Shown: positions 1-6,430, numbered from the stretch's first letter. The stretch: DNA of 7,398 bases from Lachnospiraceae bacterium UBA4316 (GCA_002394535.1 DGUG01000168.1:1-7398), one strand, 5' to 3'. Numbers and translations: made by a program. Notes: generated from the letters alone by a model not told the origin.

Positions 1-1
1 A

Positions 2-892
2 TTTACCTGTTTGATATATATAGTAATAGCATTGTTAGTTGTTGCTCTTATCGTGTTTGTATATGTGCAGAGCAATGGATATAACATAGTTGAATATGAT
101 CTTGTGACCGCCAAAGACATCGGATCCTCTTTCAGATTTGTGATGCTGTCGGATCTTCATGATACCGATGTAACACATGACGGCAATCGTCAACTGCTTA
201 ATTCGATTGAATCGATCAATCCGGATTTTGTCATTTTAGCTGGTGATATGATTACAAGCTATATGCAAAGTTCGTATAACTCCGATGTGGCGTTTGATTT
301 TTTAAAAGAGCTCGCAAAGAGGTTCACGGTTTATTACGGAGTTGGAAATCATGAGCAGCGATACAAGGCTGAACCGGAACGGTTTCCGGGTAAGTATGAT
401 AAACTTGTGAGTTTTGTTGAAGAGGCGGGTATTCATTTTCTGTCTGACGGTTATATAGATTCAGTAGACGAAAATGTAAGGATATATGGTTTTGACATTC
501 CTATTGATAATTACAGGCGTGCGGTAAGAACATATCTTCCTGAAGGAATCATAAGTGACAGGCTGGGGAATGTTGATGATAATAAATACAATATCCTTAT
601 AGCTCACAATCCTGATTTCTTTGATGACTATGTTGCATTTGGACCGGATCTTGTTCTTTCGGGTCATCTTCACGGAGGTATTGTTGCAATTCCGGGTATC
701 GGAGGTGTCATATCTCCACAACTGAGACTTTTTCCGAAATATGATTTCGGAACGTTCACCAAGGGTAAAACAACAATGATAGTCAGCCGTGGAATAGGCT
801 GGCATACGATTCCGATCAGGATATTTAATAAGGCGGAAATTGTATCCGTTACGATAAGACAGGATAAAAAAGGAGAAACCAATGGCAATTAA
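2..892 (+). CDS. Membrane-anchored metallophosphoesterase (YkuE/calcineurin-like), 5' end open
   Basis: This is a calcineurin-like metallophosphoesterase, a two-metal hydrolase of phosphate esters, probably acting at the outer face of the membrane. Residues are numbered from the TTG at 11. A hydrophobic segment at about 2-19 looks like an N-terminal membrane anchor. The metal-site motifs follow in family order: SDLHD (D48, H50), AGDM (D79), GNHE (N113, H114), AHNPD (H199) and SGHLHGG (H219, H221). All expected ligands are present, so it should be active. The frame is open to the window edge and the TTG at 11 has no Shine-Dalgarno sequence before it, so the true start is probably upstream. The 3' end overlaps scpA by 11 nt, which suggests cotranscription and perhaps translational coupling. 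The physiological substrate cannot be told from sequence; YkuE-type relatives have been linked to cell-envelope phosphoesters. The family call is firm, the substrate unknown. Confidence 0.9.
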   Translation, partial: FTCLIYIVIALLVVALIVFVYVQSNGYNIVEYDLVTAKDIGSSFRFVMLSDLHDTDVTHDGNRQLLNSIESINPDFVILAGDMITSYMQSSYNSDVAFDFLKELAKRFTVYYGVGNHEQRYKAEPERFPGKYDKLVSFVEEAGIHFLSDGYIDSVDENVRIYGFDIPIDNYRRAVRTYLPEGIISDRLGNVDDNKYNILIAHNPDFFDDYVAFGPDLVLSGHLHGGIVAIPGIGGVISPQLRLFPKYDFGTFTKGKTTMIVSRGIGWHTIPIRIFNKAEIVSVTIRQDKKGETNGN

Positions 893-1628
893 CGTTAAAC
901 TTGAGAAGTTTGAAGGTCCACTTGATCTGCTCCTTCATCTCATAGAGAAGAACAAGGTGGATATATACGATATCCCCATTGCTCTTATTACTGACCAATA
1001 CCTCGATTACCTTAAGCAGATGGAGATAGAGGATCTTAATATAATGAGCGAGTTCCTTGTTATGGCAGCCACACTTCTTGATATTAAAGCGAGAATGCTT
1101 CTTCCTGCGGAAGTTAATGAGGAGGGCGAAGAGGAAGATCCGAGAGCGGAACTTGTTGAAAAACTTATTGAATATAAGATGTACAAATATATGTCATTTG
1201 AACTCAAGGACAGACAGATCGACGCGGTACGTAACGTATATAAGAGCGCAACTCTTCCCAAGGAAGTGCTTGAGTACGTTGAACCTATAGATTATGAGAA
1301 GCTCGTGGGAGATGTAGATCTTGCAAAACTTAACCAGATTTTTAAATCGGTGGTTCGCAAGCAGAGCGATAAGATTGATCCGATCAGAAGTAAGTTCGGT
1401 AATATCGAGAAGGATGAGATCAATCTTGAAGAGAAGCAGCTTTACATTGAAATGTATGTCAGAACCCACAAGAAGTTTTCCTTCAGAGCACTTCTGGAAG
1501 CACAGCCGACCAAGATGGAGATTGTTGTTACTTTCCTTGTGATGCTTGAGATGATGAAAACCGGAAAGATCAGGATCGTGCAGGAGAATCTGTTTGACGA
1601 CATTATGATAACGTCTTTAGCAGCCTGA
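882..1628 (+). CDS. scpA: Segregation and condensation protein A (kleisin subunit of SMC-ScpAB)
   Basis: ScpA is the kleisin that bridges the two heads of the SMC dimer and binds ScpB, forming the bacterial condensin that organises and separates replicated chromosomes. The 248-aa length is normal for the family. The N-terminal domain carries the hallmark FEGPLDLLLHLI at 10-21 followed by the helical region that contacts the SMC neck, including MAATLLDIKARMLLP at 61-75. An acidic linker (about 79-86) leads to the ScpB-binding middle part. A C-terminal winged helix at about 190-245 should bind the SMC cap. The start at ATG 882 is supported by AGGAG at 871-875 with 6 nt spacing and by the conserved motif close behind it. 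It overlaps the upstream phosphoesterase stop. scpB follows, but only after 190 nt that holds a palindromic element, whereas scpA and scpB are often abutting. Confidence 0.96.
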   Translation: MAINVKLEKFEGPLDLLLHLIEKNKVDIYDIPIALITDQYLDYLKQMEIEDLNIMSEFLVMAATLLDIKARMLLPAEVNEEGEEEDPRAELVEKLIEYKMYKYMSFELKDRQIDAVRNVYKSATLPKEVLEYVEPIDYEKLVGDVDLAKLNQIFKSVVRKQSDKIDPIRSKFGNIEKDEINLEEKQLYIEMYVRTHKKFSFRALLEAQPTKMEIVVTFLVMLEMMKTGKIRIVQENLFDDIMITSLAA

Positions 1629-1651
1629 TTATTCAAATGTGGATTATGCCG

Positions 1652-1780
1652 CGAATGATTTATTCATTTCCCCCAAAGACGCTTGCGCTCATCTTTCCGC
1701 GCGTCACGTTACTAGACTCGTAAAAACCTCGTCAAGTAACGACGCGCTCCAAAGCTTTGGGGGAAACGATAAATCATTCG
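1652..1780. repeat. 129-nt long-armed imperfect palindrome, MITE/REP-like, between scpA and scpB
   Basis: Seen directly: the left arm 1652-1678 and right arm 1755-1780 are reverse complements in two perfect 12-bp blocks (1652-1663 with 1769-1780; 1667-1678 with 1755-1766) separated by a 3/2-nt internal mismatch. A second stem lies inside: CTTT 1693-1696 with AAAG 1751-1754, GCGCGTC 1699-1705 with GACGCGC 1741-1747, GTTAC 1708-1712 with GTAAC 1736-1740, and GAC 1715-1717 with GTC 1731-1733. This leaves a loop of about 13 nt around 1718-1730 and a 14-nt one-sided bulge at 1679-1692. The outer ends are CGAATGATT and AATCATTCG. No clear target-site duplication flanks it, and it encodes no convincing protein. 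It is probably a dispersed genomic repeat (miniature mobile element or REP-type palindrome); a structured RNA or attenuator is the alternative. There is no second copy in this window. Confidence 0.8.
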
Positions 1781-1790
1781 AGGTGTACAT

Positions 1791-1816
1791 AGGGATAGTA
1801 GGATAGTAGGGATAAC
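1791..1816 (+). repeat. Short tandem repeat running into the scpB ribosome binding site
   Basis: Three near-copies stand head to tail: AGGGATAGT (1791-1799), AGGATAGT (1800-1807) and AGGGATAAC (1808-1816). Each copy begins with a Shine-Dalgarno-like AGG(G)A. The last one ends 2 nt before the scpB ATG, with its AGGG at 1808-1811 spaced 7 nt from the start, so it is the likely working site. Slippage could change the copy number, and the extra purine-rich copies might act as standby ribosome sites. That role is inference. Confidence 0.6.
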
Positions 1817-1818
1817 AG

Positions 1819-2484
1819 ATGAAAAAAGAATTTGAAGAATCATTAAAGGATAGTATGGAAGAGCTTGATATTGCACCGGAGTCGCAGAATAAGGACGATT
1901 TTGATGAGAAGGTCAGGGCCGAACATCCTGAGGCAGCGATTTCTGCAATTCTCTTCGCTATGGGAGATTCCGTTGAGATAAAAAAACTTGCCGATGCCAT
2001 CGGATATGATGAAGACGAAACCAGGGAACTCATCGGAAAAATGAAGGCGAAATATGAGCGTAACAAAGAGTTTGGACTTACGATAGTAGAGTTGGATAAC
2101 AGTGTCCAGATGTGCTCAAAAACCGAAATGTATGAGTATCTTATTAAAGTTGCCAAGATTCCGAAGAATATGCATCTGTCAGATACGGCGCTCGAGACCC
2201 TTTCGATCATTGCATACAAACAGCCGGTGACAAGGGCGGAAGTCGAGAAGATAAGGGGAGTGTCATGTGATCACCCTATTAACAAATTGCTTGAATACGG
2301 ACTTATTACAGAGCTTGGAAGGCTGAATGCACCGGGGCGGCCGCTTCTGTTCGGAACTACCGAACAATTTCTCAGAAGCTTCGGAGTCAAGTCACTTGAG
2401 GATCTTCCGGACATCGCACCGGATCGTCTGGAGGAATTCAAAAAGGAAGCCGCTGAAGAGATACAGTTAAAACTTGACATTTAA
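1819..2484 (+). CDS. scpB: Segregation and condensation protein B (ScpB)
   Basis: ScpB dimerises and clamps the ScpA kleisin in the SMC condensin complex. Two winged-helix domains are visible. The first begins at about residue 35 (AISAILFAMGDSVEIKKLAD). The second, at about 118-190, holds the most diagnostic stretch: ETLSIIAYKQPVTRAEVEKI, IRGVSCD, LNAPGRPLLFGTT and FGVKSLEDLP. Length is 221 aa against the usual 180-200. The excess is an acidic, Lys/Glu-rich N-terminal extension of about 34 residues before the first domain and a charged C-terminal tail (about 200-221). The ATG at 1819 has AGGG at 1808-1811; the next in-frame Met (13) would only shorten the extension. scpA lies 190 nt upstream beyond a palindromic element, and a strong terminator starts at the stop codon, making scpB the last gene of its unit. 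Confidence 0.95.
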   Translation: MKKEFEESLKDSMEELDIAPESQNKDDFDEKVRAEHPEAAISAILFAMGDSVEIKKLADAIGYDEDETRELIGKMKAKYERNKEFGLTIVELDNSVQMCSKTEMYEYLIKVAKIPKNMHLSDTALETLSIIAYKQPVTRAEVEKIRGVSCDHPINKLLEYGLITELGRLNAPGRPLLFGTTEQFLRSFGVKSLEDLPDIAPDRLEEFKKEAAEEIQLKLDI

Positions 2485-2507
2485 AAGGACCGGACGGTCC
2501 TTTTTTT
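2483..2507 (+). terminator. Rho-independent terminator after scpB
   Basis: A GGACC stem at 2487-2491 pairs with GGTCC at 2496-2500 around a 4-nt loop. It is extended by AAAA (2483-2486) facing the first T residues, and followed by a run of seven T (2501-2507). It overlaps the scpB stop codon and separates the scp block from the biotin-enzyme operon. Confidence 0.9.
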
Positions 2508-2523
2508 GTAACCTTTTTCTTGT

Positions 2524-2542
2524 ATTTTTCGCTTTGAAAAAT
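2524..2542. promoter_or_regulatory. Inverted repeat overlapping the -35 box (possible operator)
   Basis: ATTTTTC (2524-2530) and GAAAAAT (2536-2542) form a perfect 7-bp inverted repeat with a 5-nt spacer. The right half covers the predicted -35 hexamer TTGAAA. The position fits a repressor site, but AT-rich dyads arise by chance and I match it to no known regulator. Confidence 0.3.
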
Positions 2543-2561
2543 CCGGGCACTGTGTTAAAAT
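2534..2561 (+). promoter_or_regulatory. Sigma-A type promoter of the carboxyltransferase/Na+-pump operon
   Basis: TTGAAA (2534-2539) and TAAAAT (2556-2561) are separated by 16 nt. TG at 2553-2554, one base before the -10, makes an extended -10. Transcription would begin near 2568, giving a leader of about 50 nt before the ATG at 2617, with GGAGG at 2605-2609. The promoter lies just downstream of the scpB terminator, as expected for the head of a new operon. A perfect TATAAT at 2574-2579 has no suitable -35 and is less likely. Confidence 0.65.
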
Positions 2562-2572
2562 ACATAAAGTGC
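2547..2572. promoter_or_regulatory. Imperfect dyad across the -10 box (possible operator)
   Basis: GCACT (2547-2551) and AGTGC (2568-2572) are inverted copies 16 nt apart, with inner TGT (2553-2555) and ACA (2562-2564) adding partial symmetry. The dyad is centred close to the -10 hexamer and reaches the expected start of transcription. The TGTTAA part recalls one half of a Rex site but the other half does not fit. Regulator unknown. Confidence 0.25.
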
Positions 2573-2595
2573 GTATAATTGCGGTTATTTAAATA

Positions 2596-2609
2596 TAATT
2601 ATATGGAGG
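2596..2609 (+). promoter_or_regulatory. Translation leader/RBS identical to that of the last gene
   Basis: TAATTATATGGAGG here is repeated exactly at 6451-6464. Its GGAGG sits 7 nt before ATG 2617. The AT-rich stretch just upstream of a near-perfect Shine-Dalgarno sequence should be unstructured and favour efficient initiation. The TAA at 2596-2598 is also an in-frame stop, ruling out an N-terminal extension of the following gene. Confidence 0.55.
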
Positions 2610-2616
2610 TTTTGCA

Positions 2617-4044
2617 ATGAGTAATTCTTCACTTGCAGGCAAACGTATAGCAAGTTTGCTTGATGAAAACAGTTTCGTTGAACTCGGCGCTCGTGTTAGT
2701 GCGCGATCTACCGATTTCAACATGGAACCGAAGGATGCGCCCAGTGACGGTGTTGTAACGGGTTACGGCCTTATAGACGGATGCCTTGTTTACGTATACA
2801 GCCAGGATGCATCCGTACTCGGAGGTTCTGTTGGCGAGATGCATGCAAAGAAGATTGTAAATCTTTACAATCTTGCGCTCAAAGTCGGTGCACCTGTCAT
2901 CGGACTCATCGATTCCGCAGGACTTCGCCTTAATGAAGCCACAGATGCACTTGCGGCATTCGGCAGGATTTACAAGGCACAGTCCATAGCCAGCGGAGTT
3001 ATCCCGCAGATCACGGCGGTATTCGGTAAGTGCGGCGGTGGTCTTTCGCTTTTTACCGGAATGACTGATTTTACTTTTATGGAGGATGGCGCAAAGCTTT
3101 TCGTTAATTCTCCTAACGCTCTTTGCGGAAATTACGAAGAGAAGGTGGATACGGCATCAGCCGCTTTCCAGGCAGATGAGGCCGGTAATGTTGATGTAGT
3201 TGCAAGTGAAGCCGAAATCTATGGAGAGATCAGAAGTCTTGTTTCAATGCTTCCTTCCAATAATGATGAGTTCGGAGCTGACAGTGAGTGTACGGATGAT
3301 CTTAATCGTGCGGTATCGGATATTGCAGGCTGTGTAGGGGATTCATCAATCGCACTTTCCATGATTGCTGATGATAATTCATATTTCGAAGTAAAGTCCG
3401 GATTCGGAAAGCAGATAACAACAGGATTTATCAGGCTTAACGGTCAGACTGTCGGATGTGTTGCCAACAGATCGGAAGGATATGATGACGAAGGCAAGAA
3501 AGTATGGGATTGCGATACTGTTCTTACCGTAGATGCAGCTGAAAAGGCCGCTGATTTTGTAAACTTCTGTGATTCCTTTGATATACCCGTTCTTACACTT
3601 ACAAATGTAACGGGATATGATGCCGATATGGATTGCGAAAAAGGAATTGCAAGAGCAGCAAGCAAACTTGCTTTTGCTTTTGCCAATGCTACTGTGGCAA
3701 AGGTTAATGTTGTGACCGGTAAGGCTTTCGGAAGTGCAGGTATCGTTATGAACTCCAAGGCAATGGGGGCAGACATTACCATTGCATGGGATAGTGCCAA
3801 GATCGGAATGATGGATGCCAATCTTGCTGCCAAAGTAATTTTTGACGGAAAGGGTGAGGCAGCCATAAGCGACGGGGCAAAGGAATACGATAAGCTCCAG
3901 AACAGCATTGACAGTGCTGCGAGACGCGGATATGTGGATCAGGTGATCGCTCCCGCGGATACGAGAAAGTATGTTATCGGAGCATTTGAAATGCTTTATA
4001 CAAAAAGAGAGGACAGACCTGCCAAGAAGCACGGAACAGTATAG
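2617..4044 (+). CDS. mmdA: Acyl-CoA-type biotin-dependent carboxyltransferase (MmdA/12S/PccB-like), divergent
   Basis: This protein belongs to the crotonase-fold carboxyltransferase family. Members move CO2 between an acyl-CoA (methylmalonyl-, propionyl-, glutaconyl- or malonyl-CoA) and carrier-bound biotin in the cytoplasm. Family signatures are TDF and APSDGVVTGYG (32-51), GGSVGEMHAKKI (69-80), SGVIPQI (126-132), VMNSKAMGAD (377-386) and the C-terminal DTRK...EML...KRE...KKHG (448-473). At 475 aa it lacks about 35-40 residues of the N-terminal arm of typical 12S/MmdA proteins; an in-frame stop at 2596 shows this is not a start error. Active-site loops differ: SAGLRLNE (100-107) where homologues have a GAR-type loop, CGGGLSLF (139-146) for CAGGAVY, and AFGSAG (370-375) for AYGGAY. 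The acyl-CoA substrate is therefore uncertain; methylmalonyl-CoA is the default guess. It is the first gene of a five-gene operon with biotin carrier, pump and OadA. Confidence 0.88.
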   Translation: MSNSSLAGKRIASLLDENSFVELGARVSARSTDFNMEPKDAPSDGVVTGYGLIDGCLVYVYSQDASVLGGSVGEMHAKKIVNLYNLALKVGAPVIGLIDSAGLRLNEATDALAAFGRIYKAQSIASGVIPQITAVFGKCGGGLSLFTGMTDFTFMEDGAKLFVNSPNALCGNYEEKVDTASAAFQADEAGNVDVVASEAEIYGEIRSLVSMLPSNNDEFGADSECTDDLNRAVSDIAGCVGDSSIALSMIADDNSYFEVKSGFGKQITTGFIRLNGQTVGCVANRSEGYDDEGKKVWDCDTVLTVDAAEKAADFVNFCDSFDIPVLTLTNVTGYDADMDCEKGIARAASKLAFAFANATVAKVNVVTGKAFGSAGIVMNSKAMGADITIAWDSAKIGMMDANLAAKVIFDGKGEAAISDGAKEYDKLQNSIDSAARRGYVDQVIAPADTRKYVIGAFEMLYTKREDRPAKKHGTV

Positions 4045-4064
4045 AAAGGAGCGGGATACGTAAT

Positions 4065-4859
4065 ATGAAAAAAATCAAACTGATATTATGTTTTATGACC
4101 GCGCTTTTGTTACTTGCCGGTTGCGGTGGGAGCACAAGAAAAACTCTTGATCCGGAAGTTGCCACTGCACTTGAGCAGACAACAAGTAACCTTGTAACGC
4201 AGTTTCTGGCAGCGCTTGATGAACAGCAGTCTGCGGAACTGTCTGAACAGGGCGGCGAATATCTTGAATATGTGATTTCCAATTATTTCGGTGTTAAGGC
4301 AAACGGAAACGGAATGGTTAATGCCATAAGTTCATGGAACTCGGCACATGCTGATCTTGGCGATTTCGTTTCGATTACCGGAATGAATGCGGCTTATGAC
4401 GATTCGGATAAAAACATAATAGTAACACTTGATGTTGTCGGTTCAAAGAGAACTGCTAAGGTTGAGGCTATTTATAAGGATGATCTTTATAAAACACTTA
4501 ATTCTCTTACCACCAACATTGACTGGACTTTTGGAGAGAAGATGGAAAAGGCCGGTCTTAACACACTCCTCGGAATGGGAACCGTATTTATTGTACTTAT
4601 TATCATTTCTCTGATAATCAGTCTGTTCAACTTCATTCCGAAGATTCAGGCGGCATTTGACAAGAGTAAAGAAGATCCGAAGATCGTTGCTGTTGATAAT
4701 ACTATTGCACAGATAGTTGAAAAAGAGGAACATGAAGACGATCTTGAACTTGTAGCCGTTATTACGGCAGCGATTGCAGCAGCCTCTTACGGCGGCTCAT
4801 CGGATGATTTTGTTGTAAGAAGTATTGTAAGAAGACCAAACAGTGTTTGGAACAGATAG
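4065..4859 (+). CDS. oadG: Lipoprotein-OadG fusion: gamma-type subunit of the Na+-pumping decarboxylase
   Basis: OadG-type gamma subunits anchor and help assemble the Na+-pump decarboxylase complex. This 264-aa protein is much longer than the usual 80-120 aa. Residues 1-20 are a lipoprotein signal (MKK..., hydrophobic core, lipobox LAGC with Cys20). Residues about 21-160 form an extracytoplasmic domain that I do not recognise. A transmembrane helix follows at about 167-191, headed by the OadG-like GLNTLLGMGTVFIVL, and the tail ends with the OadG C-terminal signature ELVAVITAAIAAA (228-240), DDFVVRSI (247-254) and a final Trp-containing RRPNSVWNR. The predicted topology is lipid-anchored N-terminus outside, one helix, C-terminus inside. 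The ATG at 4065 has AAAGGAG at 4045-4051, an unusually long 13-nt spacing, right after the preceding stop. The OadG part is solid; the role of the outer domain is unknown. Confidence 0.85.
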   Translation: MKKIKLILCFMTALLLLAGCGGSTRKTLDPEVATALEQTTSNLVTQFLAALDEQQSAELSEQGGEYLEYVISNYFGVKANGNGMVNAISSWNSAHADLGDFVSITGMNAAYDDSDKNIIVTLDVVGSKRTAKVEAIYKDDLYKTLNSLTTNIDWTFGEKMEKAGLNTLLGMGTVFIVLIIISLIISLFNFIPKIQAAFDKSKEDPKIVAVDNTIAQIVEKEEHEDDLELVAVITAAIAAASYGGSSDDFVVRSIVRRPNSVWNR

Positions 4860-4876
4860 TATAAGGAGGAACCATC

Positions 4877-5248
4877 ATGAAAAACTATACAATTACCGTT
4901 AACGGAAACGTATATGATGTTACAGTAGAAGAAGGAACAGGTTCGGGTGCAGCACCGGTTGCATCTGCACCCAAGGCGGCACCTAAGGCAGCACCTGCAG
5001 CGGCACCTAAGGCAGCTGCTTCGGCCGGAGCCGGAAGCGTAAGAATTGAAGCCGGAGCTGCCGGAAAGGTATTCAAGATTGAAGCAAGTGTTGGAGCTGC
5101 GGTTAAAGCAGGCGATCCGGTAGTTATCATTGAAGCAATGAAGATGGAGATTCCGGTTGTTGCACCTAAGGACGGAACAGTAGCATCAATAGACTGTGCG
5201 GTTGGTGATCCCTGCGCAGCAGGACAGCTTCTTGCAACACTTAATTAA
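4877..5248 (+). CDS. Biotin carboxyl carrier protein (1.3S/MmdC/GcdC type)
   Basis: This free-standing biotin carrier shuttles carboxybiotin between the carboxyltransferase(s) and the membrane beta subunit. Residues 1-20 (KNYTITVNGNVYDVTVEE) match the N-terminal strand region of 1.3S/MmdC carriers. A flexible Ala/Pro/Lys linker spans about 24-55, with several AAPK repeats. The biotinyl domain fills 56-123, with the biotinylation motif EAMKM at 86-90; Lys89 should be modified by biotin protein ligase. The 123-aa length is typical. A strong AAGGAGG at 4863-4869, 7 nt from the ATG and the best Shine-Dalgarno in the window, suits a carrier needed in excess. It lies 17 nt after the OadG fusion gene and 30 nt before the beta subunit. 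No other biotin domain is visible here, so both carboxyltransferases probably use it unless the cut-off OadA carries its own. Confidence 0.95.
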   Translation: MKNYTITVNGNVYDVTVEEGTGSGAAPVASAPKAAPKAAPAAAPKAAASAGAGSVRIEAGAAGKVFKIEASVGAAVKAGDPVVIIEAMKMEIPVVAPKDGTVASIDCAVGDPCAAGQLLATLN

Positions 5249-5278
5249 TCATAAGAATGAATCTGTGGAGGATATAAA

Positions 5279-6430
5279 ATGTCATATGTAGCAAATACAT
5301 TTGGGAACCTGTTACAGCAGACGGCATTTTTGGGATTGTCCTGGGGCAATTATCTTATGATAGCTGTTGCGTGTGTGTTCCTTTATCTGGCAATAGCGAA
5401 AGGTTTTGAACCGCTGTTGCTTACCCCCATTGCATTCGGTATGCTGCTTGTTAATATCTATCCGGATATTATGCTAAAAATAGAAGAGGCCGCAAACGGA
5501 ACAGGAGGGCTCCTGTATTACTTCTATAAACTGGATGAATGGGCTATATTGCCCTCGCTCATATTCATGGGTGTAGGTGCGATGACGGACTTCGGTCCGC
5601 TTATTGCCAATCCGAAGAGCTTTCTTCTCGGGGCGGCAGCGCAGTTCGGTATATATGCCGCATATTTTATGGCTATTGCTATGGGATTTAACGATAAGGC
5701 TGCGGCAGCTATCGCCATCATAGGCGGAGCTGACGGCCCTACATCAATATTCCTTGCAAGTAAGCTTGGACAGACGGCACTTTTGGGGCCCATTGCGGTT
5801 GCGGCTTATTCGTATATGTCGCTTGTGCCGATTATCCAGCCCCCTATCATGAAACTTCTTACGACGGAAAAAGAGCGTAAGATCAAGATGGAACAGCTTC
5901 GTCCGGTAACTAAGCTTGAGAAGATTCTGTTCCCGATAATTGTTACGATTGTTGTTTGTATGATTCTTCCTACAACGGCTCCTCTTGTTGGTATGCTGAT
6001 GCTTGGTAACCTGTTCAGAGAGTCGGGAGTAGTTAGACAGCTTACGGATACTGCCAGCAATGCACTTATGTATATAGTGGTTATTCTGCTTGGTACAAGT
6101 GTAGGTGCTACGACTTCGGCCGCAGCTTTCCTTAATGCCAATACTCTTAAGATCGTTGTTCTCGGTCTTGTTGCATTTGCATTCGGAACAGCAGCGGGAG
6201 TACTGTTCGGTAAGCTGATGTGTGTTATGACAAAGGGTAAGGTCAATCCGCTCATCGGATCTGCCGGTGTGTCTGCTGTTCCCATGGCAGCACGTGTTTC
6301 GCAGAAGGTCGGTGCTGAAGCCGATCCTACAAACTTCCTGCTGATGCATGCAATGGGACCGAACGTTGCCGGTGTTATCGGAACGGCCGTAGCTGCCGGA
6401 ACATTCATGGCAATTTTTGGAGTTATGTAA
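5279..6430 (+). CDS. oadB: Na+-translocating carboxybiotin decarboxylase beta subunit (OadB/MmdB/GcdB)
   Basis: This polytopic membrane protein decarboxylates carboxybiotin and couples it to Na+ export. In the studied oxaloacetate decarboxylases about two Na+ leave per CO2 released, with one proton consumed. The 383-aa length is within the family range. Two conserved ion-site regions are intact. [15 protein letters not shown] at 149-163 holds Asp152, the counterpart of the essential Asp203 of Klebsiella Oad[20 protein letters not shown] at 323-341 holds Asn323, Gly327, Ser332 and Arg339, with the same spacing as the Klebsiella residues N373, G377, S382 and R389. Many hydrophobic segments flank a charged cytoplasmic loop at about 196-214. 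The ATG at 5279 has GGAGG at 5267-5271. Sequence alone does not separate OadB, MmdB and GcdB, because the subunit is shared across these pumps; partners set the substrate. It lies between the biotin carrier and OadA genes. Confidence 0.95.
   Translation: MSYVANTFGNLLQQTAFLGLSWGNYLMIAVACVFLYLAIAKGFEPLLLTPIAFGMLLVNIYPDIMLKIEEAANGTGGLLYYFYKLDEWAILPSLIFMGVGAMTDFGPLIANPKSFLLGAAAQFGIYAAYFMAIAMGFNDKAAAAIAIIGGADGPTSIFLASKLGQTALLGPIAVAAYSYMSLVPIIQPPIMKLLTTEKERKIKMEQLRPVTKLEKILFPIIVTIVVCMILPTTAPLVGMLMLGNLFRESGVVRQLTDTASNALMYIVVILLGTSVGATTSAAAFLNANTLKIVVLGLVAFAFGTAAGVLFGKLMCVMTKGKVNPLIGSAGVSAVPMAARVSQKVGAEADPTNFLLMHAMGPNVAGVIGTAVAAGTFMAIFGVM

Noticed and set aside
11..13. TTG as the true start of the metallophosphoesterase
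   Set aside because: No ribosome binding site precedes it and the frame is open to the window edge, so the start is more likely upstream.
1652..1780. Palindrome as a standard Rho-independent terminator of scpA
   Set aside because: No T-run follows the right arm and the arms are far longer than a usual terminator stem, so a repeat element fits better.
1629..1818. A separate promoter for scpB in the scpA-scpB gap
   Set aside because: No -35/-10 pair with suitable spacing was seen between the palindrome and the scpB start.
1704..2219. 171-aa minus-strand frame running from scpB into the palindrome
   Set aside because: It lies antisense to the conserved scpB, has a Ser-rich low-complexity composition and no recognisable domain, and partly consists of the repeat element.
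2574..2579. Perfect TATAAT as the main -10 of the operon
   Set aside because: No acceptable -35 lies 16-18 nt upstream; the TTGAAA/extended TAAAAT pair is better, though a second weak start cannot be excluded.
3379..4032. Long minus-strand frames (217 and 154 aa) opposite the MmdA-like gene
   Set aside because: The + strand protein is clearly conserved throughout; the antisense frames show no family motifs and no plausible RBS, and follow from its codon composition.
4948..5040. Repetitive Ala/Pro/Lys codons in the biotin carrier as a tandem DNA repeat or CRISPR-like array
   Set aside because: It is the in-frame flexible linker normal for this carrier family, with no spacers or regular repeat unit.
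5744..6408. Two overlapping minus-strand frames of about 200 aa opposite the beta-subunit gene
   Set aside because: They are shadows of a highly conserved membrane protein; the antisense products have odd His/Cys/Arg- or Ala/Thr-rich composition without domains.
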